Source: Mesorhabditis belari (lineage: Eukaryota; Nematoda; Chromadorea; Rhabditida; Rhabditidae). Taken from it: a stretch of 64,000 bases of DNA. Positions 54,077 through 64,000 of this stretch are shown here, one piece after another. Both the position numbers and the translations under genes were made by a program. Every line of letters begins with the position of its first letter. Position 1 is the stretch's first letter. Where the stretch lies: NCBI GenBank assembly GCA_958450365.1, contig CAUEEP010000910.1, forward strand, positions 1-64,000, given 5' to 3'. The notes under the pieces were generated by a model, which had not been told where the DNA came from, searched no databases, and worked only from the letters and a program-made list of their open reading frames with translations.

Positions 54077-54321
54077 TTTGTTTCATCAAAAGGTCTATTA
54101 TTCACCTAAAAAATTACCTTTGAGAGTTTCCACAAGACTTTTCTTTCGTGTAGTTTATGGACTCTCAAACACAGCTAGTCAAAACGGCAAAGAGTCTGAC
54201 TCATCGTTTCGACGGTTTCTTTCACATGAACACCTTCTTTGGTGTCTACATTTAGCCAAACCTTGCCCAAACCAGTTGCTTATCAAGGTTGCAAGCTAGA
54301 TGCTTTGAAAACAACAAAATA

Positions 54322-54606
54322 TTAGGTTGTCCAGTTATAAATGCGCGTTTTTAAGATAGCAACTCTTTAGTTTAAAAGCAACAGTTCAATAGCTCAATCA
54401 ACAATATATTCATCATTTCTTAACAATATTTGTTTACATCTTCCATGCAAAGAATGAATTCCCTCAGCGTAAAAATTGGCTTGTTTTGAGGCAAAGAAGT
54501 CGGCTATCCATTTTTCGACCTCTTGAACTTCTTTGAACTTGTTTCCAGTCAAATGGTTTTGCATTGAGCGAAATAAATGGTAATCCGAAAGAGAAATATC
54601 CGGAGA
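54322..54606 (-). pseudogene. Mariner 3' fragment
   Basis: TIR TTAGGTT at 54322 beside TA; minus-strand coding from 54606 reads SPDISLSDYHLFRSMQNHL ... KEVQEVEKW ... SKQANFYAEGIHSL and stops at 54394. Third Asp present; everything upstream is missing. Confidence 0.85.
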
Positions 54607-54691
54607 CTATGGCAGTTGCGAAGCCAATAAAGCAACGCAATTGAGATAAAAATTGAAAGAAACGTAAGAAAATTGTTCTGCTTATTGTGAA

Positions 54692-55069
54692 ATGAAATGT
54701 AGCAAAGTATGTTTTTGTAATCCTGATCCAAAAGAAATCTCATTGAAGCTGGCTGCTTATTGGAATGAAAAAGACTTGCATGCCTCGTGGATATTGCTCT
54801 CGAAAGAAGAGAAACTGTTTATAAGAATCGACTTTTCAGAGAAGGCCTTCCTCGAGGGCAATTTCGAGTCAGAGCTTTTTCAAAGAAGCGATGCGAAGGT
54901 ATTGTTTCGAGTCGACGGAATCGATTTCAACTATGCCTGTTTTGCCAACTTTGACAGTGCATTTCTAAATGGAAAGTTTGAAATAAAAAAAATCTTCGAT
55001 ATTCTGACTCTCCTCTTGGCTTTTCCTCGTATAACAGCTATATTTTCTATTGAAAAATTCGGCCGTTAG
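54692..55069 (+). CDS. Hypothetical protein, 125 residues
   Basis: Single open frame MKCSKVCFCNPDPKE to SIEKFGR. Mixed composition with good codon variety, two acidic-Phe-rich stretches and no membrane helix or known motif. It starts 85 bases beyond the mariner fragment. No splice or poly(A) support. Could be chance. Confidence 0.3.
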   Translation: MKCSKVCFCNPDPKEISLKLAAYWNEKDLHASWILLSKEEKLFIRIDFSEKAFLEGNFESELFQRSDAKVLFRVDGIDFNYACFANFDSAFLNGKFEIKKIFDILTLLLAFPRITAIFSIEKFGR

Positions 55070-55682
55070 CTTGACCGTAGATCATCTACTCGACACTAAC
55101 GCAAAAATATCACAATTGCTTCGGAAAACACTTTTATTTCAATCTTTTCTCCCAATAACTTCAAGTACAATAAAATCAATTGGTTTTTAATTTTTCCAAT
55201 ACGCGAAAACATTCTCATTCTTCCAGAAGCTAAGTGAGTTGAGATTTAAATGAGTTGAGATTTAAGAAAAGAAAGACTAAGAGGCAAGCTCTAAAAGCTA
55301 TAAAAAGCTATAAAATAGCTCTTGAAAGCTATAAAATGTACAGAAATATTGCTAAAAGGCACATAATATTGCTCTGTCGAATAATCGAATCGAAATGTCC
55401 TTTCAACATCCAACAAATCTCATCGTTTGAACAAGAAATTCATGTAGCCGGAATGGCCCTCGATCTGAAAAGATTGAAAATATATACTTATGTTTTGGGA
55501 ATGTTTTGGAATGTGAACTAGCCCATATCGTAGAACTCACTGTTCTCACTCACTGTTCTTTTAGGTGGTGTACAAAGTGCTATGTGAATTGGGGTGAATG
55601 GGGCTCTAAAAGGGTGCAAAACATGTTTTTAACACACATCTCCACATTCCATTTTAATGAAGTCAAAACTTTGGACCGCTTT

Positions 55683-55800
55683 TGTGAGTTCTAAGCACTC
55701 TCTGTACATAGTACATGTACAGAGAGCGCTTAGAACTCTCTGTACATGGTATATGTACAGAGAGTACTTAGAACTCTCTGTACATAGTACATGCCATTGA
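55683..55800. repeat. Tandem array of hairpins
   Basis: A 46-47-bp unit, CTCTCTGTACATAGTACATG then TACAGAGAG plus a TTAGAA-type spacer, repeated about 2.5 times. Each unit is itself a palindrome centred on GTACAT/ATGTAC. Confidence 0.85.
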
Positions 55801-56230
55801 AAAGAGCAGAAAATTCTCCACAAGATAAGCTAATTCCTATTTAAACTTAATGATCAGTCATTACTAGAAAATAGCTTTGGGTAGTGACCATTTTTTGAGT
55901 TTCCTGACAACTAACCAGTGAGGTGCTCCTCTTGGCCGTTGTTTCACGGTTTGAATCGATGAATGGCAGTGTGGGCCCGTTCACTTCGATATCTAGTTGA
56001 TGTTGACTGAAATTTGACTTACTGGAAATTTTTGAGTAACTGGCTTTACAGAACTATTAGATGGCATTACAGAACCATTAAATAAAGCTTATAGGCCCAC
56101 TTGGAGACCTATATCCTACTGGGTCTACTCGGCGGATTTACCTGATCTGCAAACCCTAATTATTTTATGAGTTTATACTTTTTACATTTATACAAGCGTG
56201 TGTAGAAAATAGCTTTTGAAAAACAACCTT
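55800..56230. other. Intergenic, no gene seen
   Basis: No ORF of note and no recognised repeat before the poly(A) signal of the minus-strand membrane protein gene. Confidence 0.4.
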
Positions 56231-56238
56231 TTTGGTTA

Positions 56239-56244
56239 TTTATT
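56239..56244 (-). other. Poly(A) signal of the 56.4-57.7 kb gene
   Basis: AATAAA on the minus strand about 125 bases after the stop at 56368. Confidence 0.55.
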
Positions 56245-56367
56245 TTGTTGTTTTCAAAGCATCTAGCTTGCAATCATGATAAGCAACTGATTTAGGCAAA
56301 GTTTAGCTAAAGATTGTTGAAAAATATGTTTCTTCACCTAATGCCAAGATATACTGAAACGAACTTA

Positions 56368-57717
56368 CTAGATGAAATTGAGAAAACGCATGGAAATGTA
56401 TAGGTGCACAAAGTAGTAGAAGATCACGATGCCTGACCATAAGAGCAAATCTGAAAATAAGAAATAGATGAAAGTTTTAATCAAAAGTTGCCCAACTTTT
56501 GATTCGGACCCAACCCAACCCAACCCAACCAACCCAACCAACCCAACTCAGTTTCAAACAAAGCCCCACCTGCAAATGAGATTGAGAGTCCGAGTTCTTG
56601 AGGGAGTTCGTTTTGAGCTCGAAACTTATTGTCTAAGCTGAAAATTAATTGTATTTTCTATTGGAATCAGATTAGTTTATTGTCTATCGATTTTGTTGCC
56701 AAGTTTCACTCACAAAAACGTCCGGATTCCGGCGGCAAAGATGTTGATAGATTTGACCAATATTGGTGACAGGTAGACAACCTGAAATCGACAGAATTCC
56801 AGTACCAACTTTGTTCCACAGAACAAATAGCTAGTTCTTAAAGTTTCAGTACTACACCAGAGAGGAAAGCAAGACACAATGGTTATTTTTAGAGAAAATC
56901 GATACAAAGACAGTTTGAAAACTGGACACATCCTTTATAAATTAGTAGTTCGAGAGTCATCTTCAAGTGGGGAACTTGATATTCAGAACCAGCACAGAAT
57001 TAGCTAGGCTTAGAAAAAGTCGATTTCTCACTCCCCAACTGGTATAGTTCCGAACTTGCAAAATCCTCACCACGGCAAACCAGTGAAGTTGATGGGGTAA
57101 GGGCCTTGTCGTGTAGGATAGGATCAACCCGACAACGGTGACCGCTAACATGTACACAAGAAACGCGATCTAAACTTATTTTCATTTTCAAAGATCCCAA
57201 TTTGTTCTACTAACCGCTAAAATGCTTTGACTTTGTCTCTCCGAGTGATATGTCTCAATAGTCCACCACCCTCCCACCGGCAACGCGAACAATAACTGTG
57301 CCAAGTAGAACCAACGGATCAATCGCTAAAAAACTTAAGTATATTAGTATAACTTAAGTCAATCTTACTAAAGATAGCAAGTTTTCAAAATGATTTTTTG
57401 GCTTCTGTATTTGGTACCAATAGAAAGCCCAGTGCCTCGACTTTCTAATGGAAACAAAATCAGAACATGATCTAATTTGAGTCCAGAGTTTGAGTCTGGT
57501 CATTGGCCAGAGCGAGCTGGTCTAATTTGGCAGAGTTGAGTGTGTCTAATTTGAGTCCAGTGTTTGAGTCTGTGTCTAATTTGAGTCTAAGTTATAGGCA
57601 GTGATGCCTACCCACCACAATCGAGATCTTTATCCCACACGGTCCATATTTCTCGGGCCTCACTGGAGACTCAAACTTGCCCACCCAACACGGACGGAAC
57701 AACCAGTCACGAGTCAT
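56368..57717 (-). CDS. Six-exon multi-pass membrane protein, unknown family
   Basis: Exons 57717-57616, 57325-57215, 57169-57071, 56781-56714, 56637-56570 and 56450-56368. All six join in phase to a 176-residue protein ending at TAG. The ATG lies three bases after TTTCAG (57721-57726), typical of a spliced-leader site. MTRDWLFRPCWVGKF is followed by four hydrophobic helices: WFYLAQLLFALPVGG; AFLVYMLAVTVVGLIL; VVYLSPILVKSINIFA; LLLWSGIVIFYYFVHL. A polar loop (QNELPQELG) precedes the last. Introns 3-5 are 45 to 289 nt. I do not recognise the family. One of the best-supported genes here. Confidence 0.75.
57330..57610. repeat. TTTGAGTC-rich intron repeat
   Basis: Intron 1 of the membrane protein gene holds several imperfect copies of TCTAATTTGAGTCCAG(A/T)GTTTGAGTC at 57470-57595. 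Confidence 0.6.
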
Positions 57718-58351
57718 AAGCTGAAATCTTTGAATAACAAATAACCAAATCCAAATGAATAAGAAAACTCAAACAACCAAGGATCGGGAAAATCAGCGTT
57801 TATAAAGGAAAAATTGGTTGAAAACGGGTGACTCAGCTTTTCTTTTGAAGCAAATTTTTTGTTTGTTCCTAAAATAAAATATCCGAGAGGCGGGGAATGA
57901 CGTCCAAACCACAAGTAGGACCTTGGGAAAGGGAATCCCCTAAACGGGAAAAGAATGGGGCATTCGGAGGGAAGCAGAGTGAGAATAGAGTGGACATGAC
58001 ATGCAGGGGAAGAGGGAAATGGAGCAAAAAGCGGCAAATGAACAGAGTTACGAAATGGATAAAGGGGGTTCCTGGAATGCTCAGCTCTTTATTAGAGAAA
58101 CTTCTATTCTTGACCTTTTAAAATTGAATGAGATTTTATCGTTAAAAAAAGCATCTATTAAACAATAAAAACCCACAAATCTCTTTTCGATTCCCTAATC
58201 TCAAGGATAATATTAGTTTAAAAAACTCAAAGAAATTGGTGAAAAATTTGTGAGAACGGCGTTATCTCAAGGATAAAGATATATCCGAACTTCCGGCTTC
58301 CGCACAATATACAAGAGGATCGACTTTTCACAAAATGAGCATTCCATTTCT

Positions 58352-58660
58352 TGAGAACCGATTGGGAGCCGATAGGGAGCCGATTGTGAACCGATTGGGA
58401 GCCGATTGGGAGCCGATTGAGAACCGATAGGGAGCCGATTGTGAACCGATTGGGAGCCGATTGAGAACCAATTGGGAGCCGATTGGGAGCCGATTGAGAA
58501 CCGATTGGGAGCCGATTGAGAACCGATTGGGAGCCGATTGAGAACCGATTGGGAGCCGATTGAGAACCGATTGGGGGCCGATTGGGAGCCGATTGGGAAC
58601 CGATTGGGAGCCCATTGTCAACCGATTGAGAACCGATTGTGAACCGATTGAGAACCGAAT
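58352..58660. repeat. 11-bp minisatellite GCCGATTGGGA
   Basis: About 28 copies of an 11-bp unit alternating GATTGGGAGCC and GATTGAGAACC. Because 11 is not a multiple of 3, the same 33-base peptide repeat (NRLPIGSQSAP-like on the minus strand) is open in more than one frame. Confidence 0.9.
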
Positions 58661-58800
58661 TCGATGCCCGTTGTTGTTGTTGCACAATTAGTTTTGATCG
58701 TTTTTTGTTACTTTTAGCTGTTACCCAGATTAATCACAACTGGGGATTTACGTGAAAAGTTTGTAGCCAATAGGGAAAAGTTTTTCCGAAACTTTGGAGA

Positions 58801-59073
58801 ATGATCGAATCGAAAACTCTTTTTAATTCAAAAATAGTTAACAGTCTCAGAAAAGGAAAAGGGTTTGTACGATTTGAAAACAAACACACGATGGATGTGA
58901 AAAAACAAAGAGCACATTGTTTCTTGATGAAATGTAGAAGTGATTTGATTATATTTTATTGTGAAAATGTGAAAATGAAAAAATGTGTGAAAATTGTCTC
59001 AGTCACAATTGTCGATTCCCTTCGTGCCCTTCGTGATTCCCTGTGGCCCTTCGTTCAGCACATCATCGACTGA
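58801..59073 (+). CDS. Hypothetical 90-residue frame
   Basis: Reads MIESKTLFNSK to FVQHIID. Lys-rich, no domain recognised. It lies between two minisatellites. Weak support. Confidence 0.2.
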   Translation: MIESKTLFNSKIVNSLRKGKGFVRFENKHTMDVKKQRAHCFLMKCRSDLIIFYCENVKMKKCVKIVSVTIVDSLRALRDSLWPFVQHIID

Positions 59074-59581
59074 TTAAGTGGAGATTTTCCGATAACACTT
59101 AAGCTTTCGCGATACTTGATGACAAAGTAGTGGAATAGGCTTCTGGTTTGGGAAATATTGGATTTCGAATTTTGTCTTGACGATCTCGTGATCGATGGAA
59201 CCACTGATGGAAATGACCAGCCAGACCCCTTTGTAGGCGAACGCCTATTGTGCGAGATTTAATATGCGTCCGTTCTATCCTTTCAACTCCATTGTGTGCA
59301 AGACGAGACAAAGTTCTGTATAAAAGCAATGTGAACGAGCTGCCGAGCTGTGTGCAAGGAGCCGTGGAGTGGAGTCGTCTCTACTCTCCCAATCCCAAAC
59401 CACTGAACCAACTATTATTGCTGTAATAAAGATTAATATCTAAACCAACAATAATCATTACAAATTTAGCTTTAGTTTGACAGGGAACTTCGAAATTAAC
59501 TATTTAATCGTTTAATTTAATCGAAATAGCTTTTTTTGCGTTTACCCAAAATAATTTGTTGGATTGAGAAATGTGAAGGGA

Positions 59582-60270
59582 GGCAGTAATGGCATCTCTA
59601 CGGCAGTAATGGCATCTCTACGGCAGTAATGGCATCTCTACGGCAGTAATGGCATATCTACGGCAGTAATGGCATCTCTACGGCAGTAATGGCATCTCTA
59701 CGGCAGTAATGGCATATCTACGGCAGTAATGGCATCTCTACGGCAGTAATGGCATCTCTACGGCAGTAATGGCATCTCTACGGCAGTAATGGCATAGCTA
59801 CGGCAGTAATGGCATATCTACGGCAGTAATGGCATATCTACGGCAGTAATGGCATATCTACGGCAGTAATGGCATCTCTACGGCAGTAATGGCATCTCTA
59901 CGGCGTAATGGCATCTCTACGGCAGTAATGGCATCTCTACGGCAGTAATGGCATATCTACGGCAGTAATGGCATCTCTACGGCAGTAATGGCACAGCTAC
60001 GGCAGTAATGGCATATCTACGGGGTAATGGCATCTCTACGGCAGTAATGGCATCTCTACGGCAGTAATGGCATCTCTACGGCAGTAATGGCATAGCTACG
60101 GCAGTAATGGCATATCTACGGCAGTAATGGCATATCTACGGCAGTAATGGCATATCTACGGCAGTAATGGCATCTCTACGGCAGTAATGGCATCTCTACG
60201 GCAGTAATGGCATATCTACGGCAGTAATGGCATATCTACGGCAGTAATGGCATATCTACGGCAGTAATGG
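59582..60270. repeat. 20-bp minisatellite, about 34 copies
   Basis: Unit GGCAGTAATGGCATCTCTAC with variants CATATCTA and CATAGCTA and two 19-bp units (near 59904 and 60022). The variant order repeats in blocks, so larger segments were duplicated. The last unit runs into TCGTAGATATGC, the inverse of a unit half. Confidence 0.95.
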
Positions 60271-60677
60271 TCGTAGATATGCTTATTCCAACTTTACCCT
60301 CCTATCCGAGGAAACGGGCAATTCAGTATTATCATAGAAAAAAGCAAGAAACCAAATTTCACATTAATTTGATGGTTTTTGATGCATGGATGCTCTAAAT
60401 CGAATGCTCATTTACAGAAAATTTGTTTTATGATCACCTCTTTCGCATTTTTAAAGGTTGAACGTTTACGAAATATGTATGTTGCATCTGCTCGATGGCA
60501 AATATTTAACCGATAGATTTTTGATTTTGAAAATGACCAAAAGTGGACACGTAAAGAAAACGCCCACAGAGAGACGAAAGAGACGAAAAAGGGGGAAATT
60601 TGTGACAGTTCATCAAGATCTCCATTAAAAAGGTCAACAAAAAGTTTTCAGTGTTTGTAAAGCTGGATAGCAAAATT

Positions 60678-60685
60678 ATAAAAGG
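60678..60685 (+). promoter_or_regulatory. TATA box of the secreted-type gene
   Basis: TATAAAAG about 46 bases upstream of the ATG at 60724, a normal distance for a short 5' UTR. Confidence 0.6.
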
Positions 60686-60723
60686 CTTTTAAAGAGTGCT
60701 TTTGTGAATTGAAGTCAAAGACA

Positions 60724-61189
60724 ATGTCTAAGCTTTTCCTCCTACTCGCTGTCCTCTGCATTTCGGGAGCGTTGACTTGTCGTTGCAATCGACATCATCA
60801 TCACCATCACAGGTGAATGGGCATTCAAACGTTCTTTGTGCTCACTCAGAATCCTTAAACCTCGCCTAAGCCTTAAAGCCTTAAAGCCCTAATTCGCACT
60901 TCTCTCGCCACAGCGTGCAATTTTTCGTTGTCGCGAGCCAAAGTGAGGAATTCAGTGTGCCGGAAGGGGCGCGATTTTGGGTGGACACAAAAATTGGTAG
61001 ATGTTCGCATCCCTGTTCATCATCATATTTAGCTCCTCCTCTTCATCAAGCTCATCGGAATCGCATGAATGCGCCGAATCATCCACCGGTCTTCAGACGA
61101 TCTTTACCACAACACCAGTGCCAGATGAGGAACCCTCATCGTCCACCGCTTCCTCGTTGGCCCTTCCACCCACAACGACATCCTTTTAA
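60724..61189 (+). CDS. Small secreted-type protein with His run, two or more exons
   Basis: Exon 1 (60724-60812) encodes a signal peptide, MSKLFLLLAVLCISGALTC, then RCNR and six His, ending at GTGAAT. Exon 2 starts at 60914 after GCCACAG and reads VQFFVVASQSEEFSVPEG. Two 3' frames compete: that frame runs on as a Pro/His-rich tail to 61244, past an AATAAA at 61206, while another frame from about 61050 is Ser/Thr-rich (SSSSESHECAESSTG, TTTPVPDEEPSSS) and stops at 61189 before it. I prefer the second end but could not phase the join. Confidence 0.5.
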
Positions 61190-61374
61190 GTTTTATGTAT
61201 TAATGAATAAAGAAGACTTTGAGTGTTGGAGATTTAAAACATAGTAACATAGTAAACATAGTAAAACATAGTAATCAGCTTAGGTTTGGCTAAAGGTTAT
61301 CGATAATTGTATAACTAAAAATAAATAAAAATTATAATTTCAATAATCTCTTATCGCGTTTGTTCCTAGGAGCA

Positions 61375-61450
61375 AACGGATTTGAACTAGAATTTCTAGT
61401 TCTAGACTAGTCTAGTTCTAGTTTCTAGTTCTAGACATAAGAATAGACTA
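61375..61450. repeat. CTAG-rich palindromic repeat
   Basis: Alternating TTCTAGTTCTAGA and inverse units, about 60 bp, able to fold back on itself. Confidence 0.7.
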
Positions 61451-61459
61451 GAATTTGGG

Positions 61460-63060
61460 TTTAGTTAAAGAGCGTGGAGCCCTTTTGATATCCTGCCATC
61501 TCTAACACCCCGACAACCCGACTCAACTCCTCCAACGTATTAGAGGGGAGTCTCTGCGAAATGATCGACCTGAGCTGCAGTTTCATAGACCCGGAAGATA
61601 TTTATCTTTATTTACAGTAGTACGATAAGACAAATAGATTACAAAATGAGTGAAAGGAGAAGGGGGACCCCAAGTGAGCCTCAATCGTCCTCCTAAGCGA
61701 TCCCAAGGACTGCCCTTCTCGGCGAGGAAAGGGGTAAGCACAGGGAAAACATTTACATAAGAATAGACAAATCATTCAATAATAACGATAGTAACTAAAA
61801 TACCAGTTTGGCTCGGAGCTGACAATCGGTTGAAGTAGAAAAATCAACTTGGTGAATCTGACTGAACACTTGAATCTTTGTTGACAAATCCTCACCTAAA
61901 CCCGTTAAGAGTTTGATTAGAAGCAAGTGTGGCAGGCCAGTGTTGGTTATCCAGATGGATTTGCTAAAATGAACAGTCCCTATGTGGAACTTGCTGATCC
62001 AACAAAAACATCTGCATAACGGTGATCTTCACATCGCACATCCGCGCGAAACAATGTTAAAATGCGTTTTCTGATGAAATTTGCTGGATAAGATTCTTCT
62101 AATATCTGCCATTCGACGCAGAATTTTGTGCTAATTCCAAAAATGATAACGATTTTGAAATCCGTTGTGTGTCGAGTGATTCTCAGTTGGTCAACTGAAT
62201 ATCTTTAGAGACCCATTATGAGTGCTCTTTTTATCTATGAAATATTGACTTTTTTTAAAAACTGTTTCACCCATCATGTAGCCAAGAAGGCAAGGAATTT
62301 TTTGATATAAAACTTGAAGCGGCTTGGTTTTTTGGATTTTGAGAAATTTGACGGCGCTGTTTTGAACGTTTTCTATTATGGTGCTGTTTTTGACTACCCC
62401 CCGAAAAAAAGCTATAACTTTGCGCAGAATGGTTATTTTTAATTATTTTTTGAACTAAAATGCTTAGAAAGGATCGTGAAATAGAAATTATTAGACAGAA
62501 TTTTTTCTATTATGAACTTTTTTCAAAGTCGAAGCCTTCAAACCTTGGTCTTGATTTTGAGATTTTCATACTTTTCCTTTTCTAAAATTTGAGTAATTGT
62601 AACAAATTGCTTATAGCTTACAATAATAAAAAAAAAGCTGGAAGTGTCTATTTTAGAATATTTAAAAAGTAAACAAATTGGTCAAAGGTGAAAAATTTTA
62701 TGACCGTTTTACGAACTTAAGTTTTGGCTTTTTTGCGTTTTTTGAAAAAGCCCATTTTTTAAAAAACTATTGATGTGTCGTAGCCGTTTACAAAATTCAG
62801 CCGCTAACGAATGATGGTATTTCCGGGCATCCAATCAAAAAGTCACCCACATAAAAAATGTTCATAATACATATATTTTATAATAAATTTTGGAAATTAG
62901 CTCATTTGGTTCAGTAGAAAATTTTTTTTGAGCCCCCAAAGTTTAGGTTCAAAATGCCTTAAAATGGCAATAAAAAATTTTCTACTCAGCCAAAAAACTT
63001 GCCTAATAGCTCATTTTGTAGCCAATTTGATGTAGTTTCTTAAAGTAAAGCTACATTGAA
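61460..63060. other. Intergenic, no gene seen
   Basis: AT-rich with no coding frame I would support. Bases 62107-62140 (CATTCGACGCAGAATTTTGTG) resemble 23827-23855, a trace of the outer Tc1-like element. Confidence 0.4.
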
Positions 63061-63079
63061 CATTTGTTTTTCAAAGCTA

Positions 63080-63178
63080 GGGGAAAGAGGGCGAGGAACG
63101 ACTTCAGTTGAACTCGGTCGCTGTTTTCATATTTGAGAATTGCCCTGAATTTGCTCCTCGCCCTCTTTCTCCTACTTT
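63080..63178. repeat. 20-bp-arm inverted repeat
   Basis: GGGGAAAGAGGGCGAGGA at 63081 pairs with TCCTCGCCCTCTTTCTCC ending near 63172, spacer about 55 bases. Confidence 0.75.
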
Positions 63179-63437
63179 CAACGAAAAATTGTTTTAGATG
63201 GCTTGGCTTTACTTTTCTAAAGGTTTTTCTACCGCGTTTTTCTAAAGGGGCCGGAAACCACGTGACGCGTTAAGCCTTCGATATCGTATCGAAGTCAAGT
63301 ATCGAGATCTCGATAGTCAAGTCTACTAGCAAGTGCTTTGTCGGGCAGACTTACTCGTTTCGGTGTTGGTGGCGAGAGTTCTTCATCAAACGCAAACACC
63401 AATGGCTAAAATTTTCTCATTTTAGAAACAAATTGTG

Positions 63438-64000
63438 TTAGGTGTGTGAAAAAGTAATCCACGTTTTTTATTTTTATCTGATGACCAAATAAGACGCTGT
63501 CTTCTTGAAAACCCTCGTTCAACCTCTTCAGAAATAGGCCTTACATTAAATTGTGATGGGTCAACCGTAAGGAAACGCTTGAATGCCATGAATTTTATCA
63601 AAAAGTTGGACAAATGGATACCGCATGAATTGAGCGAAGAAAACAAAACAATGCGCCTTACAATCGCCAATTCTTTGATTAGTAAACATCAACTTGAGCC
63701 ATTGATCGAATTTTATTGATCGAGTTGTTACGTGTGATGAAAAATGGGTTGATTACGATAATTCTAGAAGGTCTGGACAGTGGGTGGAACGTGGTAAACC
63801 TGCTGGGACAATGCCCCAAAAAAAGCCTCCATCCTAAAAAAATTTTAATGACAGTTTGGTGGACTGCACGTGGTATTATGCACATAGACTATTTACCACG
63901 TGGCCAAACGATTAATTCGAATGTCTATTGTGCCGAGATTGATGCAGTTTAACAAAAGCTCACTGAGAGACGCGCATCATTGGTAAATAGGAAAGGTGTC
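63438..64000 (+). pseudogene. Mariner relic running off the window edge
   Basis: TIR-like TTAGGTGTGTGAAAAAGTAA at 63438; then RRCLLENPRSTSSEIG, KWIPHELSEENKTMRL, a frameshift, VTCDEKWVDYDNS (first Asp), another break, and ILMTVWWTARGIMHIDYLPRG before the frame ends. N-terminus shortened, at least two frameshifts. The remainder lies beyond 64000. A lineage distinct from 2066-3331. Confidence 0.8.

Noticed and set aside
54692..55069. Part of the neighbouring mariner
   Set aside because: Opposite strand and no transposase motif; listed instead as a weak hypothetical frame.
57714..58037. Minus-strand 107-codon frame upstream of the membrane protein gene
   Set aside because: It runs across the TTTCAG acceptor at the gene's start; Phe/Pro-rich chance frame.
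58227..58687. Minus-strand repeat proteins of 119 and 152 residues
   Set aside because: Entirely produced by the 11-bp minisatellite in two frames.
59099..59329. Minus-strand gene of 76 codons
   Set aside because: Arg-rich frame with no motif, splice site or poly(A) signal; kept out of the annotation.
59582..60270. CRISPR array
   Set aside because: Units are contiguous 20-mers with no spacers, and the genome is eukaryotic.

Overview
The window reads as nuclear DNA of a rhabditid-type nematode. Coding blocks are split by very short introns (42-73 nt where I could phase both sides). Acceptors are the worm-like TTTCAG or TTTTAG, several starts sit directly after such an acceptor (possible spliced-leader sites), AATAAA signals follow stops closely, and there are mariner, Tc1-, Tc3- and Merlin-like transposons plus an expanded F-box-like family. 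There is no prokaryotic organisation. Species cannot be named from sequence alone. Most exon structures below come from reading splice sites and phases by eye.

Layout. 0-21 kb and 28-51 kb are dominated by segmental duplications. A unit of roughly 3-5 kb recurs four times (about 4.5-9.3 kb minus, 17.6-21 kb minus, 29.2-32.3 kb plus, 47.7-51.3 kb minus). Read in its own 5' to 3' direction it carries a Merlin-like zinc-ribbon segment, several short coding-looking exons, a segment with a strong C-terminal membrane helix, and an F-box-like gene. Seven copies or fragments of the F-box-like gene are visible: four open (153, 17598, 31266, 47763), one with a single nonsense codon (4469), two truncated (14435, 43778). 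A second duplicated block encodes a small two-exon ORF of 102-103 residues in three copies (15.7, 26.5, 35.7 kb). A third is an inverted pair at 9.4-10.4 and 27.2-28.3 kb. Exon fragments of an SLC16-type transporter and of a tRNA-Ser travel with some copies.

Mobile elements: one mariner with intact TIRs, TA target site and full DD34D transposase (2066-3331); a three-level nest at 21138-24274 (MULE-like element inside a Tc1-like element inside an older Tc1-like element); four decayed mariners (25.4, 28.9, 54.3, 63.4 kb); a Tc3-like fragment (53.7 kb); a foldback element (52.8 kb); and non-autonomous elements at 33.4 and 41.2 kb. The 10.8-12.4 kb gene looks transposon-derived and carries one frameshift.

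Conventional genes lie mainly in 34-46 kb and 54-61 kb: a decayed ANKLE2/LEM-4-like gene (37.7-39.3 kb, minus), an NDUFA4-like mitochondrial protein directly upstream of it (39.5-40.0 kb), a carbohydrate sulfotransferase (42.6-43.6 kb), an SLC16-like transporter remnant (44.6-46.4 kb), a six-exon membrane protein of unknown family (56.4-57.7 kb, minus) and a small secreted-type gene with a TATA box (60.7 kb). Two large minisatellites (58.4 and 59.6 kb) close the region. The overall picture is accessory, repeat-rich chromosome-arm sequence in which a composite gene unit has been repeatedly copied and inverted.
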